From a virus: a stretch of DNA of 48,494 bases. Positions within the stretch are counted from its first letter, which is position 1; each line of letters begins with the position of its first letter. The notes below the pieces were generated by a model. That model saw only the letters and a list, made by a program, of their open reading frames with translations, searched no databases and had not been told where the DNA came from. Position numbers and translations under genes: made by a program. The stretch spans positions 1-48,494 of IMG/VR virus record IMGVR_UViG_3300047472_000161, one strand, 5' to 3'. Shown one piece after another: positions 22,398 to 30,589 of the stretch.

Positions 22398-22427
22398 CCG
22401 TAATCGCTCGCCACCCGGGCGCATAGC
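22398..22427 (+). promoter_or_regulatory. Late promoter-like element 4 (second of a tandem pair)
   Basis: CCGTAATC at 22398-22405, 16 bases, then CATAGC at 22422. The gene start at 22459 is 37 bases from the box and has a GGGAG ribosome-binding site, so this copy gives a conventional leader. Confidence 0.68.
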
Positions 22428-22458
22428 CTCCCCGCAAGGCCACTGCTGGGAGCGCTCG

Positions 22459-22932
22459 ATGCGCCATCTCCGATACCTCGTTCTCTCGCTGGCGGCCCTT
22501 CCCGCCATCGCCATTGCTGCGACACCGCCCGTTCTCGGGACGTGGAAGGACGCGGCCGGCAACGTGCAGCAGACGATCGGCACGACCTGCCTGAACGCCG
22601 ACAACACCCCCTGCACTTCGGGCGGCGGCTCCGGGGGAACCCCCGTTGCGGCCACGGCGACCACCACCAGCGTCACCGGCTCGGCCTCAGCCGTCACCCT
22701 GCTCGCAGCCAACACCAACCGCACCGGCGCGAGCATCACGAACGACAGCGCGGCGATCCTCTACATCCTGCTCGGCACGGGCACGGTGTCAGCGACCAAT
22801 TACACCTATGCGATCGATGCCAAGTCGACCGTCCCCGGCGTGGTCGAGATCCCCGCCGACTGGCACGGCATCATCACCGGCATCTGGGCCAGCGCAACCG
22901 GCGCGGCGCGTGTCACCGAGCGGAGCCAGTAA
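22459..22932 (+). CDS. Secreted or virion protein with signal peptide, 157 aa
   Basis: Begins MRHLRYLVLSLAALPAIAIA, a clear Sec signal peptide cleaved near AIA-AT. The mature part is Thr/Ser/Gly-rich and beta-structured (TATTTSVTGSASAVTLLAANTNRTG, then ILYILLGTGTVSATN). Such small beta domains often decorate capsids or tails, but a signal peptide on a virion protein is unusual, so periplasmic export is possible. It overlaps the SGNH hydrolase gene (TAATG). Confidence 0.7.
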   Translation: MRHLRYLVLSLAALPAIAIAATPPVLGTWKDAAGNVQQTIGTTCLNADNTPCTSGGGSGGTPVAATATTTSVTGSASAVTLLAANTNRTGASITNDSAAILYILLGTGTVSATNYTYAIDAKSTVPGVVEIPADWHGIITGIWASATGAARVTERSQ

Positions 22933-24161
22933 TGGCGAGCCCCATCGTCCAGCCTCCCGGTAGTGGCATCCTCGATCCCCGCATCAACGTTCGCCCGGCC
23001 TCACTGCGCCAGGTCACGAACCGCTGCTTTCTGCCCGGCAACTATTCCGCGACGCTCGCGATGTTCGGCCGCTCGTGGCAGATGAGCTATGTCCCGGTCA
23101 CCGCGCTCAAGATCGCGATCCCCAACTGGTATGTGAACACGACCACGGGCGGCGAGACGGGCTTCGGCGGCACGCTGACCGCCACGGCATCGGTCGAGTA
23201 CCCCAAGGGCACGCTCACCCGGATCACCTTCAACAACGGGGGCACCTCGGGCACGACGGCCGACTTCACCACCCTGTGGTCGGACCTGACCCAGCTTGGC
23301 TTCACGATCCCCGCTTTCACGCCGTTTCGCCTCGCGATCGACATGTCGAACCCCGTCGGGCTGGCGAACCACAACTATGCCTTCGCATGTGACCGTGGGC
23401 GCGGCGACGAGTTCGCCTATAACGGCGCCGACAACACGATGAACACGACCGTTGCGGGGGCGGGCACCACCTCCGCCTATTACCCGGCCGCCGTGCTCGC
23501 GCTCTCCGACCGCAATGTCTGGGCGGTGATCGGTGACAGCCTCTCGGCCGGCATCAACGAGACGATCACCGACCCGTGCGGCGGCCGCGGCTTCGCAGGC
23601 CGTGCGCTGGCGAAGTTCGGCCCGCACCTCAACTATGGCGTGCCCGGCGATTACGCGCAGTGGTTCGTCGCGGGCCATGCGCGCAGGCTGGAGTTGATCC
23701 AGGCGGCCGGCGTGACGTCGATGCTGAACCTCTACGGCTCGAACGATATCTACAACGGTCGGACCTCGGCCCAGCTTATCGCCGATCGCGCCACGATCCG
23801 GGGCTACCTGCCGGGGGTCAACGTCTACGATGGCACGGTCACGCCGCGCACCTCCAGCACGGATGGCTGGAAGACGGCTGCGAACCAGACGATCAGCAAC
23901 ACCACGACGAATACCCAGCGCACGACCTTCAACGCGGCGGTGCGTGCAGGCCTGTCGGGCTCGCCGGGCTTCGTCGACATCGCCGCGCATGTCGAGACGT
24001 CTACGACGGACGAGTTCGGTCCGGTGCTAGATGGCGGCGTCCTGATCCCTCGCCTGTTGCGCAAGGCCGACGGCACCGCACCGGATGGCGTCCACCTGGG
24101 CACCGAGGGCTATCGCTCACTGGAGCCCCTGTTTTCCTCGCTTCTGGCGGTGACGCGATGA
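22932..24161 (+). CDS. SGNH/GDSL-family hydrolase
   Basis: A 409-residue protein. After about 195 residues of beta-rich N-terminal domain comes an SGNH hydrolase with the block I nucleophile Ser203 (VIGDSLSAG), a block II Gly in NYGVPGD, block III GSND (269-272) and block V Asp385/His388 (DGVHLGTEGYR). SGNH enzymes remove acetyl or acyl groups from polysaccharides. Placed between head and connector genes, it is probably virion-associated and acts on acetylated capsule or exopolysaccharide. No signal peptide is seen. Confidence 0.85.
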   Translation: MASPIVQPPGSGILDPRINVRPASLRQVTNRCFLPGNYSATLAMFGRSWQMSYVPVTALKIAIPNWYVNTTTGGETGFGGTLTATASVEYPKGTLTRITFNNGGTSGTTADFTTLWSDLTQLGFTIPAFTPFRLAIDMSNPVGLANHNYAFACDRGRGDEFAYNGADNTMNTTVAGAGTTSAYYPAAVLALSDRNVWAVIGDSLSAGINETITDPCGGRGFAGRALAKFGPHLNYGVPGDYAQWFVAGHARRLELIQAAGVTSMLNLYGSNDIYNGRTSAQLIADRATIRGYLPGVNVYDGTVTPRTSSTDGWKTAANQTISNTTTNTQRTTFNAAVRAGLSGSPGFVDIAAHVETSTTDEFGPVLDGGVLIPRLLRKADGTAPDGVHLGTEGYRSLEPLFSSLLAVTR

Positions 24162-24277
24162 GCGCGCAGCCACTCACAGCGCGGCAAAAGGCGGCCATCA
24201 TCGTTGGCGCCGATATCGTCCTGTGGTCGCTCCTCCTGATCGCTGGCAGCGGGCTTTATCATCTGGTGGTCCGCTGA
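24158..24277 (+). CDS. 39-aa membrane peptide
   Basis: Reads MSAQPLTARQKAAIIVGADI, then a transmembrane helix (VLWSLLLIAGSGLYHLV). It overlaps the SGNH gene by four bases and the next gene by one base. Unknown function. Confidence 0.6.
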   Translation: MSAQPLTARQKAAIIVGADIVLWSLLLIAGSGLYHLVVR

Positions 24278-24726
24278 TGGCTTACACCGCACCCACGATC
24301 ACCGACTTCCGCACCCGCTATCCGGCCTTCAGCGATGCCACGGCCGTCCCCGACGCGACGATCGATTACTGGCTGACCGACGCCCTGCGGTTCGTGGACC
24401 AGTCGTGGACAGAGGGCGACTATGCCCCGGCCCTGATGGCCCACGCTGCCTATGAGATGGCAAAGCGCGGCCTCGGTGCTGGCAGCGACATCACCGGCAT
24501 CGCGGCATCGGGCGTCACGGACTTCAAGAGCGGCACGTTCTCGGCGCGCTTTAGCGACGAGGCGGTCAAGCAGGCAGTCGCGGGCGGCTATCAGTCGAAT
24601 GTCTACGGGCAGGAATATGCCGAGCTGCTGGCGCGGAATCGCGGCGGGCCTCGCGTCACCGCGCCCGGCCATCTGCCCTGCGACTTCGGCTTCGTCGGGC
24701 TGCTGTCGCCGTATCGGGGGTTCTGA
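24277..24726 (+). CDS. Head-tail connector (DUF4054-like)
   Basis: A 149-residue connector: YTAPTITDFRTRYPAFSDATAVPDATIDYWLTDA is the typical opening of DUF4054/gp6-like adaptor proteins, followed by APALMAHAAYEMAKRG. These form a ring under the portal. Starts with TGATG coupling and is followed by three more joining genes. Confidence 0.8.
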   Translation: MAYTAPTITDFRTRYPAFSDATAVPDATIDYWLTDALRFVDQSWTEGDYAPALMAHAAYEMAKRGLGAGSDITGIAASGVTDFKSGTFSARFSDEAVKQAVAGGYQSNVYGQEYAELLARNRGGPRVTAPGHLPCDFGFVGLLSPYRGF

Positions 24727-25103
24727 TGAACCTCCCCGCCGCCTTCGCCAGCCTCGCGCAGAGCATGTCTGCCGCGTTCGGCGCGCCGTTCTATGCGGGC
24801 GTCGTCATCAGCCAGGCCGATCCTGTCACCGATGACGGCGGCTCGATCTCGACGCCTGGCACACCGCTCGAGCGCGGTTGCTCAGTTCAGATTGACGTTG
24901 CAACCGAGGCGATGCGCCGGTCGGACGGTTATTCCGACGGCGACGTGCGCTTCATCATCCTCGCCGCGACGCTGGACGGCGGCCTCGACACCGACGCGTC
25001 CGTGGAAGTGGCGGCAGGCCCGTTCGCCGGCAGTTGGCTAGTTTCCTCGATCGAACGCGATCCGGCGGGCATCGGCTGGGTCGGGAAGGGTCGACGTGCC
25101 TAA
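24726..25103 (+). CDS. Head closure/neck protein, 125 aa
   Basis: Begins MNLPAAFASLAQSMSAAFGAPF. A beta-barrel-like middle (SVQIDVATEAMRRSDGYSDGDVRFIILA) and a C-terminal ERDPAGIGWVGKGRRA fit the head-tail joining slot between DUF4054 and HK97 gp10 genes. No exact family is recognised; identity rests on synteny. Confidence 0.65.
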   Translation: MNLPAAFASLAQSMSAAFGAPFYAGVVISQADPVTDDGGSISTPGTPLERGCSVQIDVATEAMRRSDGYSDGDVRFIILAATLDGGLDTDASVEVAAGPFAGSWLVSSIERDPAGIGWVGKGRRA

Positions 25104-25527
25104 GATCACCGGCGGCAAGGCGGCTTCGGCGCGCATCAAGGCGATCAGCAGCGATGAAGGTAAGCGTCGCTTGGGTCAGGCTCTGTTCGCGGCCGGTCAG
25201 GCAATCCAGATCGAGGCTCAAATCAGCATCACCGAGGGCGCGGTCAGCGGAAAGAACCACGTCCCGTCGCGCCCCGGCGAGCCACCCAATCAGGACACGG
25301 GCGTGCTGGCGAACAATATCGAGACGGTTCAGACCGGCCCGCTCACTGTCGAGGTGTCATCGAACGCGCCCTACGCTGCTGCGCTCGAATACGGCACGTC
25401 CAAGATGGCCGCTCGCCCATACATGGCACGCGCTGTTGCTCGCAAGCGAGGCGAGATCCCGGCAATGATCCGGGATGCCATCGACATCATCATCAAGAGC
25501 GAAGGTGGCGTCCGTGGCAATCGATAG
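25096..25527 (+). CDS. HK97 gp10-like neck protein
   Basis: A 143-residue protein starting at GTG 25096. The C-terminal half (PSRPGEPPNQDTGVLANNIE, NAPYAAALEYGTSKMAARPYMARAV) matches the HK97 gp10/phage neck family, in particular the Y.LEYGT and RPYM motifs. It joins tail to head. It overlaps both neighbours. Confidence 0.9.
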   Translation: MPKITGGKAASARIKAISSDEGKRRLGQALFAAGQAIQIEAQISITEGAVSGKNHVPSRPGEPPNQDTGVLANNIETVQTGPLTVEVSSNAPYAAALEYGTSKMAARPYMARAVARKRGEIPAMIRDAIDIIIKSEGGVRGNR

Positions 25528-25954
25528 TTCCCTCGCCGTCCGTCGCGCGCTGCTGATCCTGATGAAGGCCGACGCGTCACTGACTGCCATCGTGCCGGCA
25601 GCGTCGATCTACCCTCAGACCACGCCAGCCGTGCCGCCATATCCGTTCATTCGGGCCGGGGCGCCCATCCTCACGCCACTGATTGCCTCGTGCCTGGACG
25701 GCTCCGAGGTGACGATCGCGATCCACGGCTTCTCGACCGGCCGGCTGTCGGGGAAGCAACTGATCGAGACGGCCGAGGATCATGCGTCCCGGATCGGAGC
25801 GGCTATTGCGAAGGCGCTCGACCGAAAGGCGAAGGCTATCGACGGCGGGACGGCGAAAATCCGCTGGGCCGGATCGCAGCTTCTCCAGGACCCGGAAGAG
25901 GCGAGCGCCTATCACACCGTGCAGAACTTCCGCGTGCGCTGCATTACGGCCTGA
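25514..25954 (+). CDS. Tail completion protein (DUF3168-like)
   Basis: A 146-residue protein starting at GTG 25514 (AIDSSLAVRRALLILMKADA). The core IVPAASIYPQTTPAVPPYPFIRAG and the C-terminal HTVQNFRVRCI fit the DUF3168 tail terminator family, which caps the tail tube. Overlaps the gp10-like gene by 14 bases. Confidence 0.85.
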   Translation: MAIDSSLAVRRALLILMKADASLTAIVPAASIYPQTTPAVPPYPFIRAGAPILTPLIASCLDGSEVTIAIHGFSTGRLSGKQLIETAEDHASRIGAAIAKALDRKAKAIDGGTAKIRWAGSQLLQDPEEASAYHTVQNFRVRCITA

Positions 25955-25968
25955 TGTAGGCTGTGCTT

Positions 25969-26244
25969 ATGTCAACGCTGGCTGACCGTGACCTTATCTT
26001 GGCGATCCTTCGCCGCCTCATCTTCAATGGGCACCTAGACGCTGCGGATGTCGATGCCATAGCGTCGGATGTGGAGGCGGCGGGCGAAGAGGATCACGCG
26101 CAAGCGGCCCATGAGGCGCGGCTAGCGGTGATCGAGGCGGCCATGATCGGCGAGCCGGTCGTCAATTTGGATGCTGAGCGGCGGCGCAAGGAAATGCGAG
26201 TGAGGACGGCTATGCTGGACAACGATAAACCCCATCAGCCGTAA
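25969..26244 (+). CDS. Hypothetical 91-aa protein
   Basis: Begins MSTLADRDLILAILRRLIFNG; helical, with LDAADVDAIASDVEAAGEEDH and a basic C-terminus. No ribosome-binding site is seen. It lies between tail terminator and major tail protein. Related phages carry a small non-structural helical gene here; function unknown. Confidence 0.55.
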   Translation: MSTLADRDLILAILRRLIFNGHLDAADVDAIASDVEAAGEEDHAQAAHEARLAVIEAAMIGEPVVNLDAERRRKEMRVRTAMLDNDKPHQP

Positions 26245-26268
26245 TCGGCCTATCACCCTGCGCCTAGC
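26239..26268 (+). promoter_or_regulatory. Late promoter-like element 5 (major tail protein)
   Basis: CCGTAATC at 26239-26246, 16 bases, then CCTAGC at 26263. The gene start at 26298 is 35 bases away and has a GGGAG site, so this copy drives a mRNA with a leader. Confidence 0.65.
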
Positions 26269-26297
26269 CTTCCCGCAATTATCGTCGGGAGCCGCGC

Positions 26298-26744
26298 ATG
26301 TCCTACCCCACCGAGATCGATTGGGCGCTCATCAAGATGGGCGACGGCGCCTCGTCGGAAGTCTTCACGGCGATCTGCGGAATGCAGGACGCCACGGTCA
26401 ACACCACCGCGCAGACGCAGGACCGCTACGTCCGCGACTGCCAGAAGCCTGGCTCTGTTCCGAAGCGCAAGGTGAAGGTGACCGGCCTCGCCCAGACCAT
26501 CACCGGCACCGGCCTCACCAACGCCGACACGATCGAGGATTTGCAGGCCGCCATCGGCAAGCACAAGAACTTCAAGATCGAGGCATATGCCGACGATGGG
26601 ACGGATGCCGGCTCGCTGCTGGGCACCTTCGCGGGCAACTATGTGATGACCGCGAACAACCTCAACCTCCAGCGCGAGAATGCCGGCTCGTCGGAAATCA
26701 ACCTGTCCAGCGATGGCGACTGGACCTGGACGCCAGCCTCGTGA
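26298..26744 (+). CDS. Major tail (tube) protein
   Basis: A 148-residue tube protein starting MSYPTEIDWALIKMGDG. Features: AICGMQDATVNTTAQTQDRYVRDC, VTGLAQTITGTGL and NNLNLQRENAGSSEINLSSDG with a terminal WTWTPAS, typical of GTA/siphophage tube subunits. It would polymerise around the tape measure. Directly precedes the tail assembly chaperone pair. Confidence 0.85.
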   Translation: MSYPTEIDWALIKMGDGASSEVFTAICGMQDATVNTTAQTQDRYVRDCQKPGSVPKRKVKVTGLAQTITGTGLTNADTIEDLQAAIGKHKNFKIEAYADDGTDAGSLLGTFAGNYVMTANNLNLQRENAGSSEINLSSDGDWTWTPAS

Positions 26745-27220
26745 GCCTTTCGGCTTCGATCGATCTCGACTGGGCAGACGGCTCCTACCATTTTGCGCTC
26801 CTGCTGCCCCAGCTCGTCGAGCTTGAGGATAAGTGTGGCACGATCGACGCGAGTGGCGTCCGGCGCCGAAAGGGCATCATCGCGATCTACGGCGACCTGA
26901 TCGCAGGTCTGAGCGTGCAGGCAGGCCAGATCGTAGCCAACCCGCTAATGGGCTCGGCATCGGCCTATGAGGCCCGCGAAGTGATCCGGCTGGCGCTTCT
27001 CGGCGGCGGGCGCGGCGTCGTTGACGGCAAGCCCGTCACGGTCGATCCGACCATGGCTCTCCGTCTGGTCCAGGCCTACGTCGATGCCCGACCCATCATC
27101 GAGCGCTGGACGACGGCCGCCGCGATCCTCAAGGCCGCAGTGGAGGGCTACGAGCCCCCAAAAGCCGCGCCGGCCAAGGCGCCGGCAAAAAGGCAGACCC
27201 GGAAGAGCCAATCGACGTAG
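26741..27220 (+). CDS. Tail assembly chaperone, short (G-like) product
   Basis: A 159-residue protein starting at GTG 26741 (SLSASIDLDWADGSYHFALL), overlapping the tail tube stop. The helical core LEDKCGTIDASGVRRRKGIIAI and AYEAREVIRLALLGGGRG, together with the position, matches GTA-type tail chaperones. The C-terminus is Lys/Ala/Pro-rich (PPKAAPAKAPAK) and encodes a run of five A at 27187-27191, where a -1 shift would extend it. Confidence 0.82.
   Translation: MSLSASIDLDWADGSYHFALLLPQLVELEDKCGTIDASGVRRRKGIIAIYGDLIAGLSVQAGQIVANPLMGSASAYEAREVIRLALLGGGRGVVDGKPVTVDPTMALRLVQAYVDARPIIERWTTAAAILKAAVEGYEPPKAAPAKAPAKRQTRKSQST
27187..27193 (+). other. Candidate -1 ribosomal frameshift site
   Basis: A run of five A followed by GG, in frame GCA AAA AGG. 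Slipping back one base gives AAG and moves into the frame that continues to 27399. The heptamer is not a perfect X XXY YYZ signal, so efficiency is uncertain, but a G/GT frameshift at this position is standard for lambda-like tails. Confidence 0.55.
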
Positions 27221-27399
27221 CGGCTGTGATGGCCAACTGCCGAATGATGAACGGGCTGGATTGGCGGACCATCGGATACGCCGAATATCAGACCATGCTC
27301 GCAGGCTGGAACGCCGCGCAGTCCGCCGACGGCAAGGGCGGTGCGGTCGCCGACACCAAGCGGCTCAAGCGCTTCATGGATGCCCACACGCTGCAATAG
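27190..27399 (+). CDS. T-like extension of the tail chaperone (via -1 frameshift)
   Basis: After the shift the frame reads KADPEEPIDVAAVMANCRMM, then NGLDWRTIGYAEYQTMLAGW and ends MDAHTLQ. This is clearly protein-like sequence and is out of frame by -1 relative to the G-like gene. The fused product would be about 219 residues and would recruit the tape measure. Independent initiation at ATG 27229 (56 residues) is the alternative. Confidence 0.6.
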   Translation, partial: KADPEEPIDVAAVMANCRMMNGLDWRTIGYAEYQTMLAGWNAAQSADGKGGAVADTKRLKRFMDAHTLQ

Positions 27400-27408
27400 G
27401 AGGGTTCG

Positions 27409-29319
27409 ATGGCGGATGATGCATCGCGGGTCGTCGTCGCCCTCATCGGCGATAGCAGCAACCTGGACTCCACGACCGGCGCCGCAGCTCGATCCTTCGA
27501 TCGCGGCATGTTGCAGATCGAGAACTCTGCCCGGCGCGCTGAAACGGAGGTCGTCCGCAGCACGGGCGCAATCCGGTTTGCCACGCGCGATCTCGGCTTT
27601 CAGATCAGCGACATCGGCACCCAGCTTGCGGGTGGCCAGAGCCCCTTCCTCATCTTCGCGCAGCAGGGGCCGCAGGTCGCGAACGCCCTCTCCGAGATCA
27701 GCGCGGCCGGCGCTGGGCTGGGCACGGTTCTATCGGGCGTGGCCCTCCCGGCCCTGCTTGCCGTGGCGTCGATCATCGGAGTGATTTATTCCAAATCGCA
27801 GGAAGCGGCCGACGGCCATAAAACTCACGAGAAGGCCGCCAAAAGCCTTGAGGCATCCATCCACGATCTGAACGTGGCGCTCGGCAAGGAAATTCAGACC
27901 ACGCAGGAGGCGACTCAGGCGAACTATAGCAAGGCGCAAAGCGACTTTGCCGCAGAGTTGGCGACACGCAAGCAGACTATCGCCATCCTCGAAAAAGCAA
28001 AGGCAGAGCGCGATGCGGCCAAGGGTGTCGGCGGCCTCGGAGGCGGTACGGGCGGCGCGAATCTCACGACGGTCAACGCGGCGAATAGGGTTGACGACCT
28101 CCAGGCGCAGCTCGACAAGCAAAATCGGGCAGTTGTTGAAGGAGGCCAAGCCGTCCTTCGTGCTGGCATCCCCATCCTCATGCAGCGCGTTAAGGAGGCA
28201 ACGGATGCCACGGCAGCTGCGAACGGCCGCTACGAGCGCTCGCTTGCCGCTCTGAACGCGCAGTATCAGAAGACCGGTGACGGTAAGGCATATGAGCGCG
28301 AACTGAAGGCGATCACCGATACGCGCGACGCGGCGATCGAAGCGGCAAACAAGCACACCCGTGCGACCCGCGGACACAGCGAGGCCGAGCGCGAGGCGGC
28401 GCGAGAGGCGCGCGAGCATGAGAAGGCGCTGGAGGAATTGCAGCGCACGTTCGACGCGCTGACCAAAGCGCTTGATCCGGGTCAGGCCGCGCTCGACACC
28501 TACCGGGACCGGCTGGCCGATATCGATCGACTGGTGCGCGCGGGCAAGTTCACCCCGGAGCGTGCGGAGGATCTGCGCGGCCGAGCGCTGGATGCCTTCA
28601 TCGACGCTGATCAGAAGCAGGCTGGCGCAGACTATGACACCCAGCGCGAGCGTGTTCTGGGCTCCTATGCGAAGAACCCTGCCTTCAGTAGCGGGCATGA
28701 GTTCGGCGATTTCAAATTCAACACCAAAGAAACCGATAAGACGATCGGTGACATGGTCGATGATGGCCCGTTCGGTACGAAGGCCTACAAGCAGCAGGAA
28801 GACAATGTAAAGTCGCTGGCCAAGATCTATCAGGAAGCCTTCACGGGCGGATCGAAGAATATCGGCGATGCGCTCAAGCGCGAACTGCTGAATGCCGTGG
28901 CGACCGGTCTGGCACGGCTGACCATCAGTAAGCTGGGCGGCCTGTTCTCTGGCGGCGGGGCTCTCGGCAGCATCGGCTCTTTTCTCGGCTTCGGGCGAGC
29001 CAGCGGCGGCTATGTCGCGCCGGGCCAGACCGTGCGCGTCAATGAGCAGGCCGGCGGCATGGAACTGCTGCGCATGGGATCGAACGGCGGCGAGGTCATC
29101 CCGCTCGGCAGCGGCCGCGCGGCGCAAACCAGCAGCAACATCAACCTGACCCAGCATATCAGCGTGGACGGGCGCAACAGCGTCACCCCGGCCAACTTTG
29201 CGGCGCAGATCATCAGTATCGCGAACGCCCACGCCAATCAGGTGGCCGCCGCCGCGCAACAGGGCGCCCTCAGCGGCGCGCCGGGACGTGTCCGGCGCAC
29301 GCAGGTTCTCGGCACCTGA
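27409..29319 (+). CDS. Tape measure protein
   Basis: A 636-residue lambda H-like tail length protein. The N-terminus has the marker AIRFATRDLGFQISDIGTQLAGGQSPFLIFAQQGPQV (about 63-98), followed by hydrophobic helices (LGTVLSGVALPALLAVASIIGVIY). A long helical middle (residues 140-400) is rich in Ala, Lys and Glu, and the C-terminus has a Gly-rich FGRASGGYVAPGQTVRVNEQ block. AGGAGG precedes the ATG. The length predicts a tail of roughly 90-100 nm by the usual rule. Confidence 0.93.
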   Translation: MADDASRVVVALIGDSSNLDSTTGAAARSFDRGMLQIENSARRAETEVVRSTGAIRFATRDLGFQISDIGTQLAGGQSPFLIFAQQGPQVANALSEISAAGAGLGTVLSGVALPALLAVASIIGVIYSKSQEAADGHKTHEKAAKSLEASIHDLNVALGKEIQTTQEATQANYSKAQSDFAAELATRKQTIAILEKAKAERDAAKGVGGLGGGTGGANLTTVNAANRVDDLQAQLDKQNRAVVEGGQAVLRAGIPILMQRVKEATDATAAANGRYERSLAALNAQYQKTGDGKAYERELKAITDTRDAAIEAANKHTRATRGHSEAEREAAREAREHEKALEELQRTFDALTKALDPGQAALDTYRDRLADIDRLVRAGKFTPERAEDLRGRALDAFIDADQKQAGADYDTQRERVLGSYAKNPAFSSGHEFGDFKFNTKETDKTIGDMVDDGPFGTKAYKQQEDNVKSLAKIYQEAFTGGSKNIGDALKRELLNAVATGLARLTISKLGGLFSGGGALGSIGSFLGFGRASGGYVAPGQTVRVNEQAGGMELLRMGSNGGEVIPLGSGRAAQTSSNINLTQHISVDGRNSVTPANFAAQIISIANAHANQVAAAAQQGALSGAPGRVRRTQVLGT

Positions 29320-29322
29320 CGG

Positions 29323-29352
29323 CCGTAATCGGTTGGAGGCACGGGGCATAGC
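29323..29352 (+). promoter_or_regulatory. Late promoter-like element 6 (tail tip genes)
   Basis: CCGTAATC at 29323-29330, 16 bases, then CATAGC at 29347. The next ATG is at 29364, 17 bases from the box, with no convincing ribosome-binding site. Confidence 0.7.
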
Positions 29353-29363
29353 GTGGCGGTGCC

Positions 29364-30047
29364 ATGGCGCTGCGCACCTTCCATCCATGCCGTTTCAACT
29401 TCCAGACGACCAACATCCGACGCGTCGGGAATGTCGTTGATGGCGGCACGGCGCTGTCCGGTTTCAGCGACACCATCGAGACCGATGGCGGCGGCTTCTG
29501 GATGGCGGACTTCACCGACGGTGAGGCAATCGGGCGCGAGGATGGCCTAGCCTGGCGCGCACAGACCGACGACATGGGCGCGGGCTCGACGCCAGTCATA
29601 GTTCTCTTCTGCGCAGAGCGGCACTTTCAGCCCGTCCTCGACCGTCCCTCCTCGTTCGGGACGCCGCCCAACACTCCCGTGGCGGACGACGCGCCGGACA
29701 AGGGCGCCCACTACACGGTCACCGCCGACGCGCCACTCCGCGCCACCACTCTTTCCATCACTGGCAACTCCGAGCTTCCGATCATCGGCGGCGAGAAGTT
29801 CTCGATCCTGCATCCGAACTGGGGGTGGCGGACGTATCTGATCGGACCCGACGGCCTTCGAGACGACGGAACGATCAGCTTTCGGCCACCCCTTCGCGAG
29901 GCTGTGGCGGCTGACACCTATCTGGAGTTCGACACTCCGCGCTGCCAGATGCGGCCGGCGCAGAAGGTGGACAATCCGACCGAACAGGGCGCTTTCACGA
30001 CCTGCGCGATCTCGTTTGTCGAGGACATGCGAAAGCCGCCCGCGTGA
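29364..30047 (+). CDS. Distal tail protein, GTA gp12-like position
   Basis: A 227-residue beta-rich protein, MALRTFHPCRFNFQTTNIRR and FSDTIETDGGGFWMADFTD near the N-terminus, NWGWRTYLIGPDGLRDDGTI in the second half. Its place directly after the tape measure and before two further small tip genes matches the gene order of gene transfer agents and related siphophages. Probable distal tail ring. Confidence 0.75.
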   Translation: MALRTFHPCRFNFQTTNIRRVGNVVDGGTALSGFSDTIETDGGGFWMADFTDGEAIGREDGLAWRAQTDDMGAGSTPVIVLFCAERHFQPVLDRPSSFGTPPNTPVADDAPDKGAHYTVTADAPLRATTLSITGNSELPIIGGEKFSILHPNWGWRTYLIGPDGLRDDGTISFRPPLREAVAADTYLEFDTPRCQMRPAQKVDNPTEQGAFTTCAISFVEDMRKPPA

Positions 30048-30589
30048 AAATGTCGCTCCTTTTCCGGATCGCGGCGGATCCGATCGGCCGCGTTTGGGGC
30101 GGTCTTTTCGATCTCGAGATCCCGGCAGACATCGTGGAGGACGAGCCAGCGCTATATCTCGGCGGCGGCCAGCTCCTGAATATTCCCGACCTCGAACACC
30201 TCATCAACGGCAACGCGGCTCGGCTAGACGTCCAGGTCAGCGGCACGTCGGCGGAGACGCTTCGTCTGGCAATGGAGGCCGCACCGAGCGTGAAGGGCGC
30301 CGCGGTGCACGTCGGCTTCGCCTATTTCGACGATGACTGGCAGTTGCTGGAGGTCGAATGGCTCGCCGTGCTGCGGGCCGACACCCTCAGCGTTGATAGC
30401 CAGCCGAGCGAGAACGGCCGCACCCGCTCGATCACGCTCAGTATCGGCACCGATTTCACGGATCGGAGCAAGGCCCCAGTCGCCCTGTTCACGGATTCCG
30501 ATCAGCGGCGCCGCTCGCCCACGGATGCCATCTTCGATCATGTCGCGGGCATCAACGCCGGCACTGCTCGGAGCTACGGGCCGCGATGA
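30044..30589 (+). CDS. Tail tip protein, DUF2163-like position
   Basis: A 181-residue protein starting at GTG 30044 (ATG 30050 possible). Begins MSLLFRIAADPIGRVWGGLFDLEIP; contains INGNAARLDVQVSGTSAETLRLAM and SENGRTRSITLSIGTDFTDRSK, a pattern of tail hub subunits. In gene transfer agents a DUF2163 protein occupies this slot. I cannot confirm the family. Confidence 0.65.
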   Translation: MKMSLLFRIAADPIGRVWGGLFDLEIPADIVEDEPALYLGGGQLLNIPDLEHLINGNAARLDVQVSGTSAETLRLAMEAAPSVKGAAVHVGFAYFDDDWQLLEVEWLAVLRADTLSVDSQPSENGRTRSITLSIGTDFTDRSKAPVALFTDSDQRRRSPTDAIFDHVAGINAGTARSYGPR

